NCBI GenBank assembly: GCA_937883885.1 | Contig: CAKZXL010000444.1 | Span: 1 to 10,231, forward strand | Source: an uncultured Aquincola sp. | GTDB taxonomy: Bacteria; Pseudomonadota; Gammaproteobacteria; Burkholderiales; Burkholderiaceae | Direction of reading: 5' to 3' | Length of the DNA: 10,231 nt | Shown here: piece after piece, positions 1 to 7,172 of the stretch | Layout of the letters: each line of letters begins with the position of its first letter | Position numbering within the stretch: the stretch's first letter is position 1 | Notes under the pieces: generated by a model | Database searches by the model: none | The model's input: the letters and a program-made list of their open reading frames with translations, nothing else | Told to the model about the DNA's origin: nothing | Position numbers and translations under genes: made by a program

Positions 1-939
1 GAAGAGGGCCAGATCGTCAAACGTGGCGACGTGCTGTTCGAGATTGACGCTCGCAGTTACCGTGCTGCTCTGGCTCGCGCGGAAGCAGACTTGGCCCGCG
101 CCCGCACGCAGGCCGCACTGGCACGTAGCGAAGCGGCCCGTGCTCAAAAGCTGGCTTCGTTGCAAGCAGCCTCCACCGAGGAGTTGGAGCAGCGCCACGC
201 CGCCGCCGATCAGGCCCAAGCCAACGTGCAGTTCGCCCAAGCCGCAGTCGAGACCGCCAAGTTGGATCTGTCGTTCACCCAGGTACGTTCGCCCATCACA
301 GGCCGCGCCGGACGTGCACTGGTCACGGCAGGCAACTTGGTGAGTGCTGACGGCCAGGCCAGCATCCTGACCACCGTAGTCTCGCTGAACCCGGTGCACG
401 TGCATTTTGATAGCGACGAGCGTACCTATCTGCGCTACGCCCACATGGCTCGCAACGGAGAGCGCCCCGACCAGCGCAGCGAAAGTATCCCGGTGCAGGT
501 GGGCCTGGTCGGCGAGAACGGCTATCCACACGCCGGAAACGTGGACTTCGTGGACAACCGTGTCGATGCGGCCACCGGCACCATCCGCGCACGCGCCACC
601 CTGGTCAATCCCGACGGCCTGCTTACGCCGGGCCTCTATGCCCGAGTGCGCCTGCCGGGTAGCGGCAGTTTCGAGGCCATGCTGATCGACGACAAGGCCA
701 TCCTGACCGACCAGAGCCGCAAGTACGTGTATGTGATCGATGAGAACAACACCGCCCAGCGCCGCGACATCACGCTGGGACGCAAGGCCGAAGGCCTGCG
801 CATCGTCGAGGAAGGTCTAAATCCCGGCGACCGCGTGATCGTCAACGGCATCCAGAAGGTTTCTGTCGGCATGCCAGTGACGGCCCAGGACATTGAAATG
901 GCGCCTGCAGGCCGACAAATCGCCCAGGCGAGCGAATGA
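1..939 (+). CDS. RND efflux periplasmic adaptor subunit, MexE-like (5' end missing)
   Basis: This is the membrane-fusion (adaptor) protein of a tripartite RND efflux pump. Such proteins sit in the periplasm, usually lipid-anchored, and join the inner-membrane pump to the outer-membrane channel. The frame is open from base 1, so the gene starts before the window; 312 residues are visible against roughly 390-415 usual for the family, and the signal peptide and N-terminus are lost. The visible part opens at the end of the first half of the lipoyl domain (VLFEIDARSYRAAL). An Ala/Glu/Arg/Gln-rich alpha-hairpin follows (about residues 17-90), then the second lipoyl half with the family signature LSFTQVRSPITGRAG, a beta-barrel part and a membrane-proximal domain ending in GDRVIVNGIQKVSVGMPV. 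The wording resembles MexE of MexEF-OprN more than MexA or AcrA, from memory. The GTG at 31 is an internal Val codon, not a start. The pump gene follows after 19 bases. The promoter lies outside the window. Confidence 0.93.
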   Translation, partial: EEGQIVKRGDVLFEIDARSYRAALARAEADLARARTQAALARSEAARAQKLASLQAASTEELEQRHAAADQAQANVQFAQAAVETAKLDLSFTQVRSPITGRAGRALVTAGNLVSADGQASILTTVVSLNPVHVHFDSDERTYLRYAHMARNGERPDQRSESIPVQVGLVGENGYPHAGNVDFVDNRVDAATGTIRARATLVNPDGLLTPGLYARVRLPGSGSFEAMLIDDKAILTDQSRKYVYVIDENNTAQRRDITLGRKAEGLRIVEEGLNPGDRVIVNGIQKVSVGMPVTAQDIEMAPAGRQIAQASE

Positions 940-943
940 GCGC

Positions 944-949
944 GGAGAG
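944..949 (+). promoter_or_regulatory. Ribosome binding site that sets the pump gene start
   Basis: GGAGAG lies 9 bases before the ATG at 959. It supports that start over the in-frame ATG at 893, which would add 22 charged residues lying inside the adaptor gene before the normal MexF-type N-terminus. Confidence 0.7.
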
Positions 950-958
950 CCAGCCATC

Positions 959-3900
959 ATGAACTTTGCCCGCTTTTTCGTGGACAGGCCGATTTTTGCG
1001 GCCGTGCTGTCCATCATCATTTTCGTGGTTGGGTTGATCGCGATCCCGCTCTTGCCCGTCAGCGAGTACCCGGAAGTCGTGCCACCCAGCGTACAGGTTC
1101 GCGCCACGTATCCTGGCGCAAATCCGCGCGAAATCGCCGACACGGTAGCCGCACCACTGGAGGCATCCATCACCGGCGTGGAAAACATGCTCTACATGAA
1201 GTCCGTGGCCGGTAGTGATGGCGTGTTGGTGCTGACCGTCACCTTCCGTCCTGGCACCGATCCCGACGACGCCCAGGTCAAGGTACAGAACCGTGTCGCC
1301 CAGGCAGAGCCGCGTCTTCCCGAAGCGGTGCGCCAGCAAGGTGTGGTGACCGTCAAACAGTCCCACAACGAAACGCTGGTCGTGCAGTTGCGCTCGCCGG
1401 GCGATCGCTATGACGCGCTGTACCTGCGCAACTATGCCGTGCTCCATGTACGCGACGAGTTGGCACGCATCCAGGGGGTGGGCGATGCCAAGATCTACGG
1501 CTCTGGCGACTACGCCATGCGCTTATGGCTGGACCCCGACAAAATTGCGGCGCTGGGTATGACCGCCGGCGATGTGGTCGAAGCCGTGCGCGAACAGAAC
1601 GTCCAGGTCTCGGCCGGTCAACTAGGTGCGCCGCCCAACCCCTCGGGAAGCGACTTCCTCCTGTCCATCAATGCGCAGGGCCGGCTGGTGACGGAAGAAG
1701 AGTTCGGCGACGTCATCGTCAAGACCGGATCGCAGGGTCAGGTCACCCGGCTGCGAGATGTGGCGCGCGTGGAAATGGACGCATCCAGCTACTCGCTGAT
1801 GTCGTTGCTCAACAACAAGCCTGCTGTCGCGATCTCTGTCCTTGAAGCCCCGGGCGCCAATGCCATCGAAATCTCGGATCAAGTCCGCGCGAAGATGGAC
1901 GAGTTGGCCAAGCGCTTTCCCGAGGGAGTGGAATGGTCGGTGGAGTATGACTCAACTGTCTTCGTGCGTCAGTCGATCAAGGCGGTCGTCAACACTCTGC
2001 TGGAAGCCATCGGACTGGTGGTGCTGGTGGTGATCTTGTTCCTTCAGACTTGGCGTGCCTCCATCATCCCACTGCTAGCCGTGCCGGTGTCGGTGGTAGG
2101 CACCTTCGCCGTGCTGCTGATGCTGGGCTTTTCCATCAATACGCTCACGCTTTTTGGACTCGTGCTTGCCATCGGGATCGTGGTGGACGACGCGATCGTG
2201 GTGGTGGAAAACGTCGAGCGCAACATCGCCGAAGGGCTGGCGCCGCTGGCTGCGGCCCATCAGGCCATGCGCGAAGTCAGTGGCCCCATCGTCGCCATCT
2301 CGCTGGTGCTGTGCTCGGTATTCGTGCCTATGGCATTCCTGTCCGGCGTGACAGGGCAGTTCTACAAACAGTTCGCCGTCACCATTGCGATCTCCACGGT
2401 AATTTCGGCCATCAACTCGCTGACGCTGTCGCCTGCGCTGGCCGCGCGCCTGCTTCGCCCGCATGGTGCCGCGCCAGACCTGCCCACGCGGGTGCTGGAT
2501 CGCAGTCTGGGCTGGATATTCCGGCCGTTCAACCGTTTCTTCCTGCGCAGCGCGGATGGCTATGGAAACAGCGTGTCGCGCATCCTCGGGCGGCGTGGTG
2601 CGGTGTTTCTCGTCTACATCGCGCTACTGGTGGCGACGGGAGCTGTGTTCAAGGCCGTCCCTGGCGGATTCATCCCCATGCAGGACAAGCTGTATCTCAT
2701 CGGTGTCATCCAGCTACCCGAGGGTGCATCCCTGGAGCGCACGGAAGCGCTGGTCCGCCGTGTGAGCGACATCGCGCTCAAGACCGATGGCGTCTACAAC
2801 GCCGTGCAGTTCCCGGGCATGAACGGCTTGCAGTCGACCAACACGTCCAATAGCGGCCTAGTGTATTTCGTACTCAAGCCCATCAATGAGCGCAAGCACA
2901 CTGCAACCGAGATTGCGGAACAGTTGAACGAGCGCTTCGCTCAGGAGCAGGACGGTCTGGCCTTTGCCATCATGCCGCCCCCTGTCATGGGGCTGGGCGC
3001 GGGTTCCGGGTTCTCTCTTTACGTGCAGGATCGCAACCGTGAGGGCTATGCCGCATTGCAGACGGCGACCACCGAGCTGGCGACGGCCATCTCGCAAGAA
3101 CCGGGATTCCAATATCCGATCAGTTCCTATCAGGCCAATGTGCCGCAGCTTGACGCCGTAGTGGACCGCACCAAGGCGAAGGCACAGGGCGTGGCCGTGA
3201 CCGATCTTTTCGATACGCTGCAAGTGTACCTGGGTTCGGCGTATGTCAACGACTTCACGCGCTTTGGCCGCACCTTCCGGGTGATGGCTCAGGCGGACGC
3301 ACCGTTCCGCAGTTCTGTCGAGGACGTGGTCAAACTGCGCACCCGCAACGCCAATGGCGACATGGTGCCCATCGGCAGCATGGTGGACGTGCGCAAGACA
3401 TTCGGCCCCGATCCCGTCATCCGCTTCAACGGCTATCCATCTGCCGACCTGATTGGTGAGTCAGATCCGCGTCTGGTGTCGTCATCGCAGGCATTGCAGC
3501 AAGTGCAATCCATTGCAGACAAGGTGCTGCCGCCAGGCATGCAACTGGAGTGGACCGACCTCAGCTACCAGCAGGTCACGCAAAGCAATACCGCGCTGGT
3601 GGTGTTCCCGCTGGCGGTACTGTTGGTCTTCCTGGTGCTGGCGGCACTGTACGAAAGCTGGACGTTGCCGCTGGCCGTCATCCTGATCGTGCCCATGAGC
3701 CTGTTGTCGGCCATGACGGGCGTGTGGCTCGCGGGTGGTGACAGCAACATTTTCGTGCAGATTGGCTTGATAGTGCTGATTGGTCTGGCCTCCAAGAATG
3801 CCATTCTGATCGTGGAGTTCGCCCGTGAACTTGAGCGCAAGGGGCACAGCATCCTCGATGCCGCGCTGGAGGCATCACGCCTTCGTCTGCGCCCGATCAT

Positions 3901-4126
3901 CATGACTTCCATCGCCTTCATCGCTGGCGTGGTGCCGCTGATGGTCGGTTCCGGCGCAGGCGCGGAGATTCGCCAGGTTATGGGAGTGACTGTGTTCGCC
4001 GGCATGCTCGGCGTGACCTTGTTCGGTTTATTCCTGACTCCTGTTTTCTACGTCGCGTTACGCAGGCTCGCGACGCGCAAGCCACGTCGCCAGGCAAATG
4101 TCGCCATGGAGGCCACCCATGTCTGA
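959..4126 (+). CDS. RND efflux transporter permease, HAE1 family, MexF-like
   Basis: This is the inner-membrane, proton-driven pump of the tripartite system; homotrimers of this family take amphiphilic compounds from the periplasm or inner membrane. The protein has 1055 residues, normal for the family. It begins MNFARFFVDRPIFAAVLSII, the canonical first membrane segment, followed by a periplasmic porter part. Membrane segments 2-6 follow (about residues 340-500), including FLQTWRASIIPL and the proton-relay motif GIVVDDAIVVVEN with Asp410 and Asp411. A second porter region starts near GGFIPMQDKLYLIG, and a second membrane bundle contains GLASKNAILIVEFARELE with the conserved relay Lys946. All key proton-path residues are present, so the pump looks functional. 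Much of the sequence closely matches remembered MexF (for instance LGAPP, QGRLVTEEEFG, LLNNKPAVAI), whose known substrates include chloramphenicol, fluoroquinolones and trimethoprim; substrates here are inferred only. The start at 959 is chosen for its ribosome site and N-terminus. The gene overlaps the next one by 8 bases. Confidence 0.97.
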   Translation: MNFARFFVDRPIFAAVLSIIIFVVGLIAIPLLPVSEYPEVVPPSVQVRATYPGANPREIADTVAAPLEASITGVENMLYMKSVAGSDGVLVLTVTFRPGTDPDDAQVKVQNRVAQAEPRLPEAVRQQGVVTVKQSHNETLVVQLRSPGDRYDALYLRNYAVLHVRDELARIQGVGDAKIYGSGDYAMRLWLDPDKIAALGMTAGDVVEAVREQNVQVSAGQLGAPPNPSGSDFLLSINAQGRLVTEEEFGDVIVKTGSQGQVTRLRDVARVEMDASSYSLMSLLNNKPAVAISVLEAPGANAIEISDQVRAKMDELAKRFPEGVEWSVEYDSTVFVRQSIKAVVNTLLEAIGLVVLVVILFLQTWRASIIPLLAVPVSVVGTFAVLLMLGFSINTLTLFGLVLAIGIVVDDAIVVVENVERNIAEGLAPLAAAHQAMREVSGPIVAISLVLCSVFVPMAFLSGVTGQFYKQFAVTIAISTVISAINSLTLSPALAARLLRPHGAAPDLPTRVLDRSLGWIFRPFNRFFLRSADGYGNSVSRILGRRGAVFLVYIALLVATGAVFKAVPGGFIPMQDKLYLIGVIQLPEGASLERTEALVRRVSDIALKTDGVYNAVQFPGMNGLQSTNTSNSGLVYFVLKPINERKHTATEIAEQLNERFAQEQDGLAFAIMPPPVMGLGAGSGFSLYVQDRNREGYAALQTATTELATAISQEPGFQYPISSYQANVPQLDAVVDRTKAKAQGVAVTDLFDTLQVYLGSAYVNDFTRFGRTFRVMAQADAPFRSSVEDVVKLRTRNANGDMVPIGSMVDVRKTFGPDPVIRFNGYPSADLIGESDPRLVSSSQALQQVQSIADKVLPPGMQLEWTDLSYQQVTQSNTALVVFPLAVLLVFLVLAALYESWTLPLAVILIVPMSLLSAMTGVWLAGGDSNIFVQIGLIVLIGLASKNAILIVEFARELERKGHSILDAALEASRLRLRPIIMTSIAFIAGVVPLMVGSGAGAEIRQVMGVTVFAGMLGVTLFGLFLTPVFYVALRRLATRKPRRQANVAMEATHV
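4108..4112 (+). promoter_or_regulatory. Ribosome binding site that sets the outer-membrane gene start
   Basis: A perfect GGAGG sits 6 bases before the ATG at 4119, inside the last codons of the pump gene. It favours 4119 over the in-frame ATGs at 4098 (upstream) and 4149 (downstream). Confidence 0.7.
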
Positions 4127-5720
4127 CTCCACAAGGACTGATTCCGTCATGCTTCAAACGCCATCCCGCATCCGACCATGCCTACGTCGGATGCCACATC
4201 TGGTACTGCTCCCTTTGGTGGCGTTGACGCTGGCAGCTTGCGCAGTAGGGCCGAATTACAAGGCACCTGCCGCGCCCCAGGCAGTGACGTATGCCCGCCA
4301 AGACCCCGTTGCCGTGTCCCAGCTTGTACCGGAGGCCGATGCGCAATTCTGGCGGGAACTGGATGACCCGGTGCTGCACTCTTTGGTGGAGAATGCTCTT
4401 CACGCCAATCACGACATCCGCATAGCACTGTCGCGCTACGAGCAAGCCAGCGCACTGTCGCGCGAACGTCGCCAAGACTACTATCCGACGCTGGGCGCGT
4501 CCGGTGAAATCAGTACCCAGCGCGCCAGTGCTGCACAAGCACCGGATGCGTCCCGCTCCGACCGGGATAACGATCTGCATTCGGCTGGCCTATCCGTGAT
4601 CTGGGAATTGGACTTCTTTGGCCGAGTGCGGCGCAGCGTGGAATCGCAGCGCGCCGAGACCGAGGCCAGCGCAGCCGACCTGGCGGGCGTACAAGTGGCT
4701 ATGGTGGCCGAGTTGACCGACGCCTATTTCCGCTTGCGCGGCTTGCAAGTGCAATTACAGGTCGCGCGGGACAACGAAATCAACCAAGCCGATACGCTGC
4801 GGCTGATCGAGGTCTTGTTCGAGAACGGCCGGGGCACGTCGTTCGATGCCGACCGCGCCCGCACGCAATTGGCGCTGACACGCTCGCGCATTCCGCCGCT
4901 TGAAGCTGAGGCTGCTGTGGCCGCCCACCGCATTGCCGTGCTCACTGGCCGCACGCCTGCGGCGATGGCCGAAGTGCTGGATCACCCCGCAGCCTTGCCT
5001 GAGCTGCCCGCCCAGATCAACGCCGGTGCACCGGGCGATCTACTGCGTCGCCGTCCCGATGTGGCTGCGGCAGAACGTAGGCTGGCTGCGGCCACTGCGC
5101 GTATCGGCGTAGCCATGGCAGACCTGTTCCCTCGCTTTACGTTGGGAGGGCTGATCGGCACGCAGGCGTTGGGCTTTGGTTCGTTGTTCGAGCGTGATAG
5201 TGAAACGCGAATGATCTCGCTCGGTGTGGGTGGTTCCTTCCTAGACGTGGGCCGGGTGCGGTCGCGCATCGCGGCGGCCAATTCAGCCACTGCCGAAAAC
5301 TTGGCGGTATACGAGCGCACGGTGCTGCGCGCCATGGAAGAAACCGAGAACGCGCTGGTACGCCTATCGCGCGCGCAGACCGAGTACGCCATGCTGGTAC
5401 AGGCGACCGAGGCCAGCCGCCGGGCAGCCAAGACGGCTCGCCTGCAATTTGAGGGCGGCGCCATCCATGTTTTGGATGTGCTGGAGGCCGAACGTTCACG
5501 CTTGGAGTCCGAAGACTTGCTGGCACAAAGCGCCACCCGCAGGGCGACGGCGTTGGTGGCGGTCTACAAGACGCTGGCCGGCGGCTGGTCACACGCCTTG
5601 CCCGGACCGCAGGGCGAGGCAGTCGCGCAGCGCCACAAAAGCGGCGACAGGCCTGAACTGGATGAACTCGGTGAGATGAGCGGCTACAACGCTGCGACTC
5701 TCAAACGGCCTTTGTACTGA
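4119..5720 (+). CDS. RND efflux outer-membrane channel lipoprotein, NodT/OprN-like
   Basis: This is the TolC-like outer-membrane exit duct of the efflux system. From the ATG at 4119 it has 533 residues. A basic stretch (RIRPCLRR) and a hydrophobic core lead to the lipobox LAAC, with the acylated Cys at residue 41, followed by AVGPNYKAP, the classic opening of NodT-family channels. Two outer-membrane-efflux repeats follow. The first contains VIWELDFFGRVRRSVESQRA and the second opens near GDLLRRRPDVAAAERRLAAA, followed by IGVAMADLFPRFTLGG. Closing motifs include FEGGAIHVLDVLEAERSRL and KTLAGGW. A tail of about 40 residues beyond GGW is polar and a little longer than I recall for OprN. Cys at 41 is late for a lipoprotein, so the start at 4149 (Cys31) cannot be excluded, although the GGAGG site favours 4119. 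The 8-base overlap with the pump gene suggests coupled translation and fixed stoichiometry. Confidence 0.94.
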   Translation: MSDSTRTDSVMLQTPSRIRPCLRRMPHLVLLPLVALTLAACAVGPNYKAPAAPQAVTYARQDPVAVSQLVPEADAQFWRELDDPVLHSLVENALHANHDIRIALSRYEQASALSRERRQDYYPTLGASGEISTQRASAAQAPDASRSDRDNDLHSAGLSVIWELDFFGRVRRSVESQRAETEASAADLAGVQVAMVAELTDAYFRLRGLQVQLQVARDNEINQADTLRLIEVLFENGRGTSFDADRARTQLALTRSRIPPLEAEAAVAAHRIAVLTGRTPAAMAEVLDHPAALPELPAQINAGAPGDLLRRRPDVAAAERRLAAATARIGVAMADLFPRFTLGGLIGTQALGFGSLFERDSETRMISLGVGGSFLDVGRVRSRIAAANSATAENLAVYERTVLRAMEETENALVRLSRAQTEYAMLVQATEASRRAAKTARLQFEGGAIHVLDVLEAERSRLESEDLLAQSATRRATALVAVYKTLAGGWSHALPGPQGEAVAQRHKSGDRPELDELGEMSGYNAATLKRPLY

Positions 5721-5724
5721 CAAC

Positions 5725-5730
5725 AGGAGG
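5725..5730 (+). promoter_or_regulatory. Strong ribosome binding site for the LysR gene
   Basis: AGGAGG in the 14-base gap after the outer-membrane gene, only 4 bases before the ATG at 5735. The match is perfect and the spacing slightly short. No promoter can fit in the gap; any separate promoter would have to lie inside the preceding gene. Confidence 0.65.
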
Positions 5731-5734
5731 CGAA

Positions 5735-6679
5735 ATGGAGATTCGACACTTACGCTGCTTTCTCGCTGTCGCCGAAGAACTACATTTCGCCCGCGCGGCG
5801 GAGAGGCTGCACATCGAGCAGTCACCGCTGTCGCGCACTATCAAGGAGCTGGAGGAGAGCCTGGGCGAACAGTTGTTCATTCGTACCAGCCGCAGCACGC
5901 GGCTGACACGGGCGGGCAAGCTGTTTCTGGAGCATGTGCCGCGCATCTTCACCGCCTTGCAGCAGGCGCGCGATAGCGTGAATGCAGCCACCAACGGCTT
6001 CCACGGTCAGTTGCGTATCGCACTGTCCGACGGCATCACGCCCTCGCGCCTGCCGTCCTTGCTGGCGCTGTGTCGGCAGGAAGAACCCGAAGTCGAGATT
6101 CGCCTGTTCGAGGTACCCTTGTCGCAGCAGATCAAGGGACTGCATGACGACCTTTACGACGTGGGCTTTGCCCAGTCCGATGAAGTTGGAGAAGGCATCA
6201 CTGCCGAAGCCGTTTGGAGCGATGCGCTGATGGTGGCGGTTCCTGCACGTCATCCGCTTTTGAAGCACAAGCGCATCCCGCTGGAAGAAGTGCTGCGCTA
6301 TCCGCTGGTGTTGTGCGATCCGCACGTATGCGAAGGCCATGCTCGCCAAGTCGAGCGCGTACTGCGCCGGATAGATATGGAGCCGCTGATTGCCGAACGT
6401 GTGGCTTCGTGCGATTTGATGATGGCGTTAGTGTCGGCGGGCTTTGCGCTGGGCCTAGCCGGAGCGCCGCATATCGCAGGCAGCCGTGAGCCTGGGATTG
6501 TGGCTCGGCCGCTGGCGGGTCGCTCACCCATGCTGACCACTTATGTGCTGCACCGGGAAGGTGGATCCTCGGACGTGCTGTCACGCTTTATCGAGCGTGT
6601 GCAGGCCATCGAATCGCCGGACGGCATCAGAGCCACGCCCCCCCTTGAACCCGATTCCCAAGAGGAAGTCGAGTCATGA
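5735..6679 (+). CDS. LysR-type transcriptional regulator (possible TraR of Tn4371-type ICEs)
   Basis: This is a DNA-binding regulator of 314 residues, normal for the LysR family. The winged helix-turn-helix is at residues 1-65 (MEIRHLRCFLAVAEELHFAR, then AAERLHIEQSPLSRTIKELE, with FIRTSRSTRLTRAG as wing), so the N-terminus is of the BenM/CatM style. A linker helix follows, and the effector-binding domain begins near GQLRIALSDG (about residue 91). The tail is rich in Pro and Glu. LysR proteins usually bind as tetramers near a divergent promoter, but here there is no divergent gene: the gene runs in the same direction as the pump genes, 14 bases after them. Two roles are plausible. In Pseudomonas the LysR protein MexT activates mexEF-oprN, and in Tn4371-family ICEs a LysR-type gene called traR lies just before the transfer genes. 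The position before eexN-traG makes me favour the second. Its stop codon overlaps the next start (ATGA). Confidence 0.93.
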   Translation: MEIRHLRCFLAVAEELHFARAAERLHIEQSPLSRTIKELEESLGEQLFIRTSRSTRLTRAGKLFLEHVPRIFTALQQARDSVNAATNGFHGQLRIALSDGITPSRLPSLLALCRQEEPEVEIRLFEVPLSQQIKGLHDDLYDVGFAQSDEVGEGITAEAVWSDALMVAVPARHPLLKHKRIPLEEVLRYPLVLCDPHVCEGHARQVERVLRRIDMEPLIAERVASCDLMMALVSAGFALGLAGAPHIAGSREPGIVARPLAGRSPMLTTYVLHREGGSSDVLSRFIERVQAIESPDGIRATPPLEPDSQEEVES

Positions 6680-6936
6680 CCATGAAGCAGATCGCCCCAT
6701 TCCTGTTGGTCGCCGCGCTGTCCGCTTGCGGCCAGTCCGAAACACCGAAACAGGCAACCAATGTACCGACCGTGGAAGAGCTGGTCGCAGATCCTGCGCG
6801 CCTGAGGGAGCTGCGCCGCCAGTGCAAGACCGAACGCCCGACGATGGGAGACGTGCTGTGCAACCGGGTGGCCGAGGCGACGAACAAGCGCTTCTTTGGC
6901 TATGGAAACACGCCCTACACGCCGCCGAAGTTCTGA
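6676..6936 (+). CDS. eexN: EexN-like small lipoprotein, probable entry exclusion protein
   Basis: This is a small 86-residue lipoprotein. The signal peptide MTMKQIAPFLLVAALSAC ends in a lipobox (LSAC) with the acylated Cys at residue 18. The mature part is polar and carries VEELVADPARLRELRRQCK and a second conserved-looking Cys in GDVLCNRVAEA, then NKRFFGYGNTPY. The pattern of a leading Cys, an acidic/basic middle with DPARL-RELRRQC, and a later Cys before AEA fits the EexN family, lipoproteins linked to conjugative elements and thought to stop a donor element from entering a cell that already has it. This rests on recalled family pattern, not a search. The ATG at 6676 overlaps the LysR stop (ATGA) and has AGGA 9 bases upstream; the ATG at 6682 is a weaker alternative. 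A three-hairpin region follows. It lies beside the coupling-protein gene, as in Tn4371-type elements. Confidence 0.75.
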   Translation: MTMKQIAPFLLVAALSACGQSETPKQATNVPTVEELVADPARLRELRRQCKTERPTMGDVLCNRVAEATNKRFFGYGNTPYTPPKF

Positions 6937-6978
6937 TTGTTGGCTTTCTGCCGCGAATCTTGATTTTTCTTTCTCGAC

Positions 6979-7011
6979 ACGCCGCCGCGCGCTCACGCCT
7001 GCGGCGTTTTT
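6979..7011 (+). terminator. Probable rho-independent terminator after eexN
   Basis: ACGCCGC at 6979-6985 can pair perfectly with GCGGCGT at 7001-7007. Alternatively a compact hairpin ACGCC-TGC-GGCGT (6995-7007) can form. Both end in a run of five T (7007-7011). It lies 43 bases after the eexN stop, where an end for the pump-LysR-eexN message would be expected. The strength of either stem is untested. Confidence 0.55.
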
Positions 7012-7026
7012 ACTGGTTTCGCCTCT

Positions 7027-7045
7027 GCATGACACCATGCTTTTT
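7027..7045 (+). terminator. Weak hairpin with T-run (second terminator-like element)
   Basis: GCATG (7027-7031) and CATGC (7036-7040) form a perfect 5-base stem with an ACAC loop, followed at once by TTTTT (7041-7045). The stem is short and only part GC, so it may be an operator-like palindrome or chance instead. Confidence 0.3.
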
Positions 7046-7073
7046 GCATCACCTTGCTGCCGATAACGGTCTT

Positions 7074-7094
7074 TGACCGGCACTGAACCGGCAC
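7074..7094 (+). repeat. Near-tandem repeat TGACCGGCAC / TGAACCGGCAC
   Basis: Two copies lie head to tail at 7074-7083 and 7084-7094, differing by one inserted A, so the shared ACCGGCAC cores are 11 bases apart, about one helical turn. They lie about 80-100 bases before the traG start. The arrangement could suit a regulator binding one face of the DNA, but no protein is assigned. Confidence 0.4.
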
Positions 7095-7108
7095 CGATCC
7101 TGACGCCT

Positions 7109-7133
7109 GCGGCACGCCTTTGTGCCGCGTTTT
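7109..7133 (+). terminator. Hairpin with T-run in the traG leader (terminator or attenuator)
   Basis: GCGGCAC (7109-7115) pairs perfectly with GTGCCGC (7122-7128) around a six-base loop; a T-G wobble (7108/7129) may extend it, and TTTT follows at 7130-7133. It ends 27 bases before the traG ribosome site, leaving no room for a normal promoter between them. Any traG transcript starting upstream must therefore read through this hairpin. Confidence 0.5.
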
Positions 7134-7160
7134 CCACGGGGAATCAGCGCAGGAGAAATC

Positions 7161-7165
7161 GGAGG
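7161..7165 (+). promoter_or_regulatory. Ribosome binding site that sets the traG start
   Basis: GGAGG lies 7 bases before the ATG at 7173. It supports that start over the upstream in-frame GTG at 7122, which lies inside the hairpin stem and would add 17 residues without a membrane-segment character. Confidence 0.7.
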
Positions 7166-7172
7166 CCAGGGT

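Larger units (their letters stand above)
6937..7172. other. Intergenic control region between cargo/exclusion unit and transfer operon
   Basis: This 236-base stretch is the only gap of any length in the window. It holds three hairpin/T-run elements, the near-tandem repeat at 7074-7094 and a direct repeat ACGCCTGCGGC (6995-7005 and 7103-7113, 108 bases apart) whose copies form part of the first and third hairpins. I see no convincing sigma-70 promoter: TTGACC at 7073-7078 is a fair -35, but the matching -10 (GATCCT at 7096-7101) is poor. I see no open frame with a plausible start and protein. Confidence 0.6.

Noticed and set aside
893..958. Upstream ATG at 893 as start of the pump gene
   Set aside because: It would add 22 charged residues before a standard N-terminus and lies inside the adaptor gene; the ATG at 959 has GGAGAG at good spacing.
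842..1447. Open frame of 201 codons on the minus strand across the adaptor/pump junction
   Set aside because: The product has low complexity with many His and Arg residues, no family look, and both + strand genes are certain.
2050..2853. Open frame of 267 codons in another + frame inside the pump gene
   Set aside because: The product is Arg/Gly/His/Ala-rich, without a domain; a frame shadow of the MexF-like gene.
4098..4118. Upstream ATG at 4098 as start of the outer-membrane gene
   Set aside because: The ATG at 4119 has a perfect GGAGG 6 bases away, and the upstream start would push the lipobox Cys even further from the N-terminus.
6543..7076. Open frame of 177 codons overlapping LysR, eexN and the gap
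   Set aside because: It crosses two better-supported genes and its product is Arg-rich without a domain.
7073..7101. Sigma-70 promoter TTGACC - 17 bases - GATCCT before traG
   Set aside because: The -35 is fair but the -10 matches only three of six consensus bases. Too weak to list as a feature.
7122..7172. GTG at 7122 as start of traG
   Set aside because: It sits inside a hairpin stem, and the ATG at 7173 has GGAGG 7 bases upstream directly before the first membrane segment.
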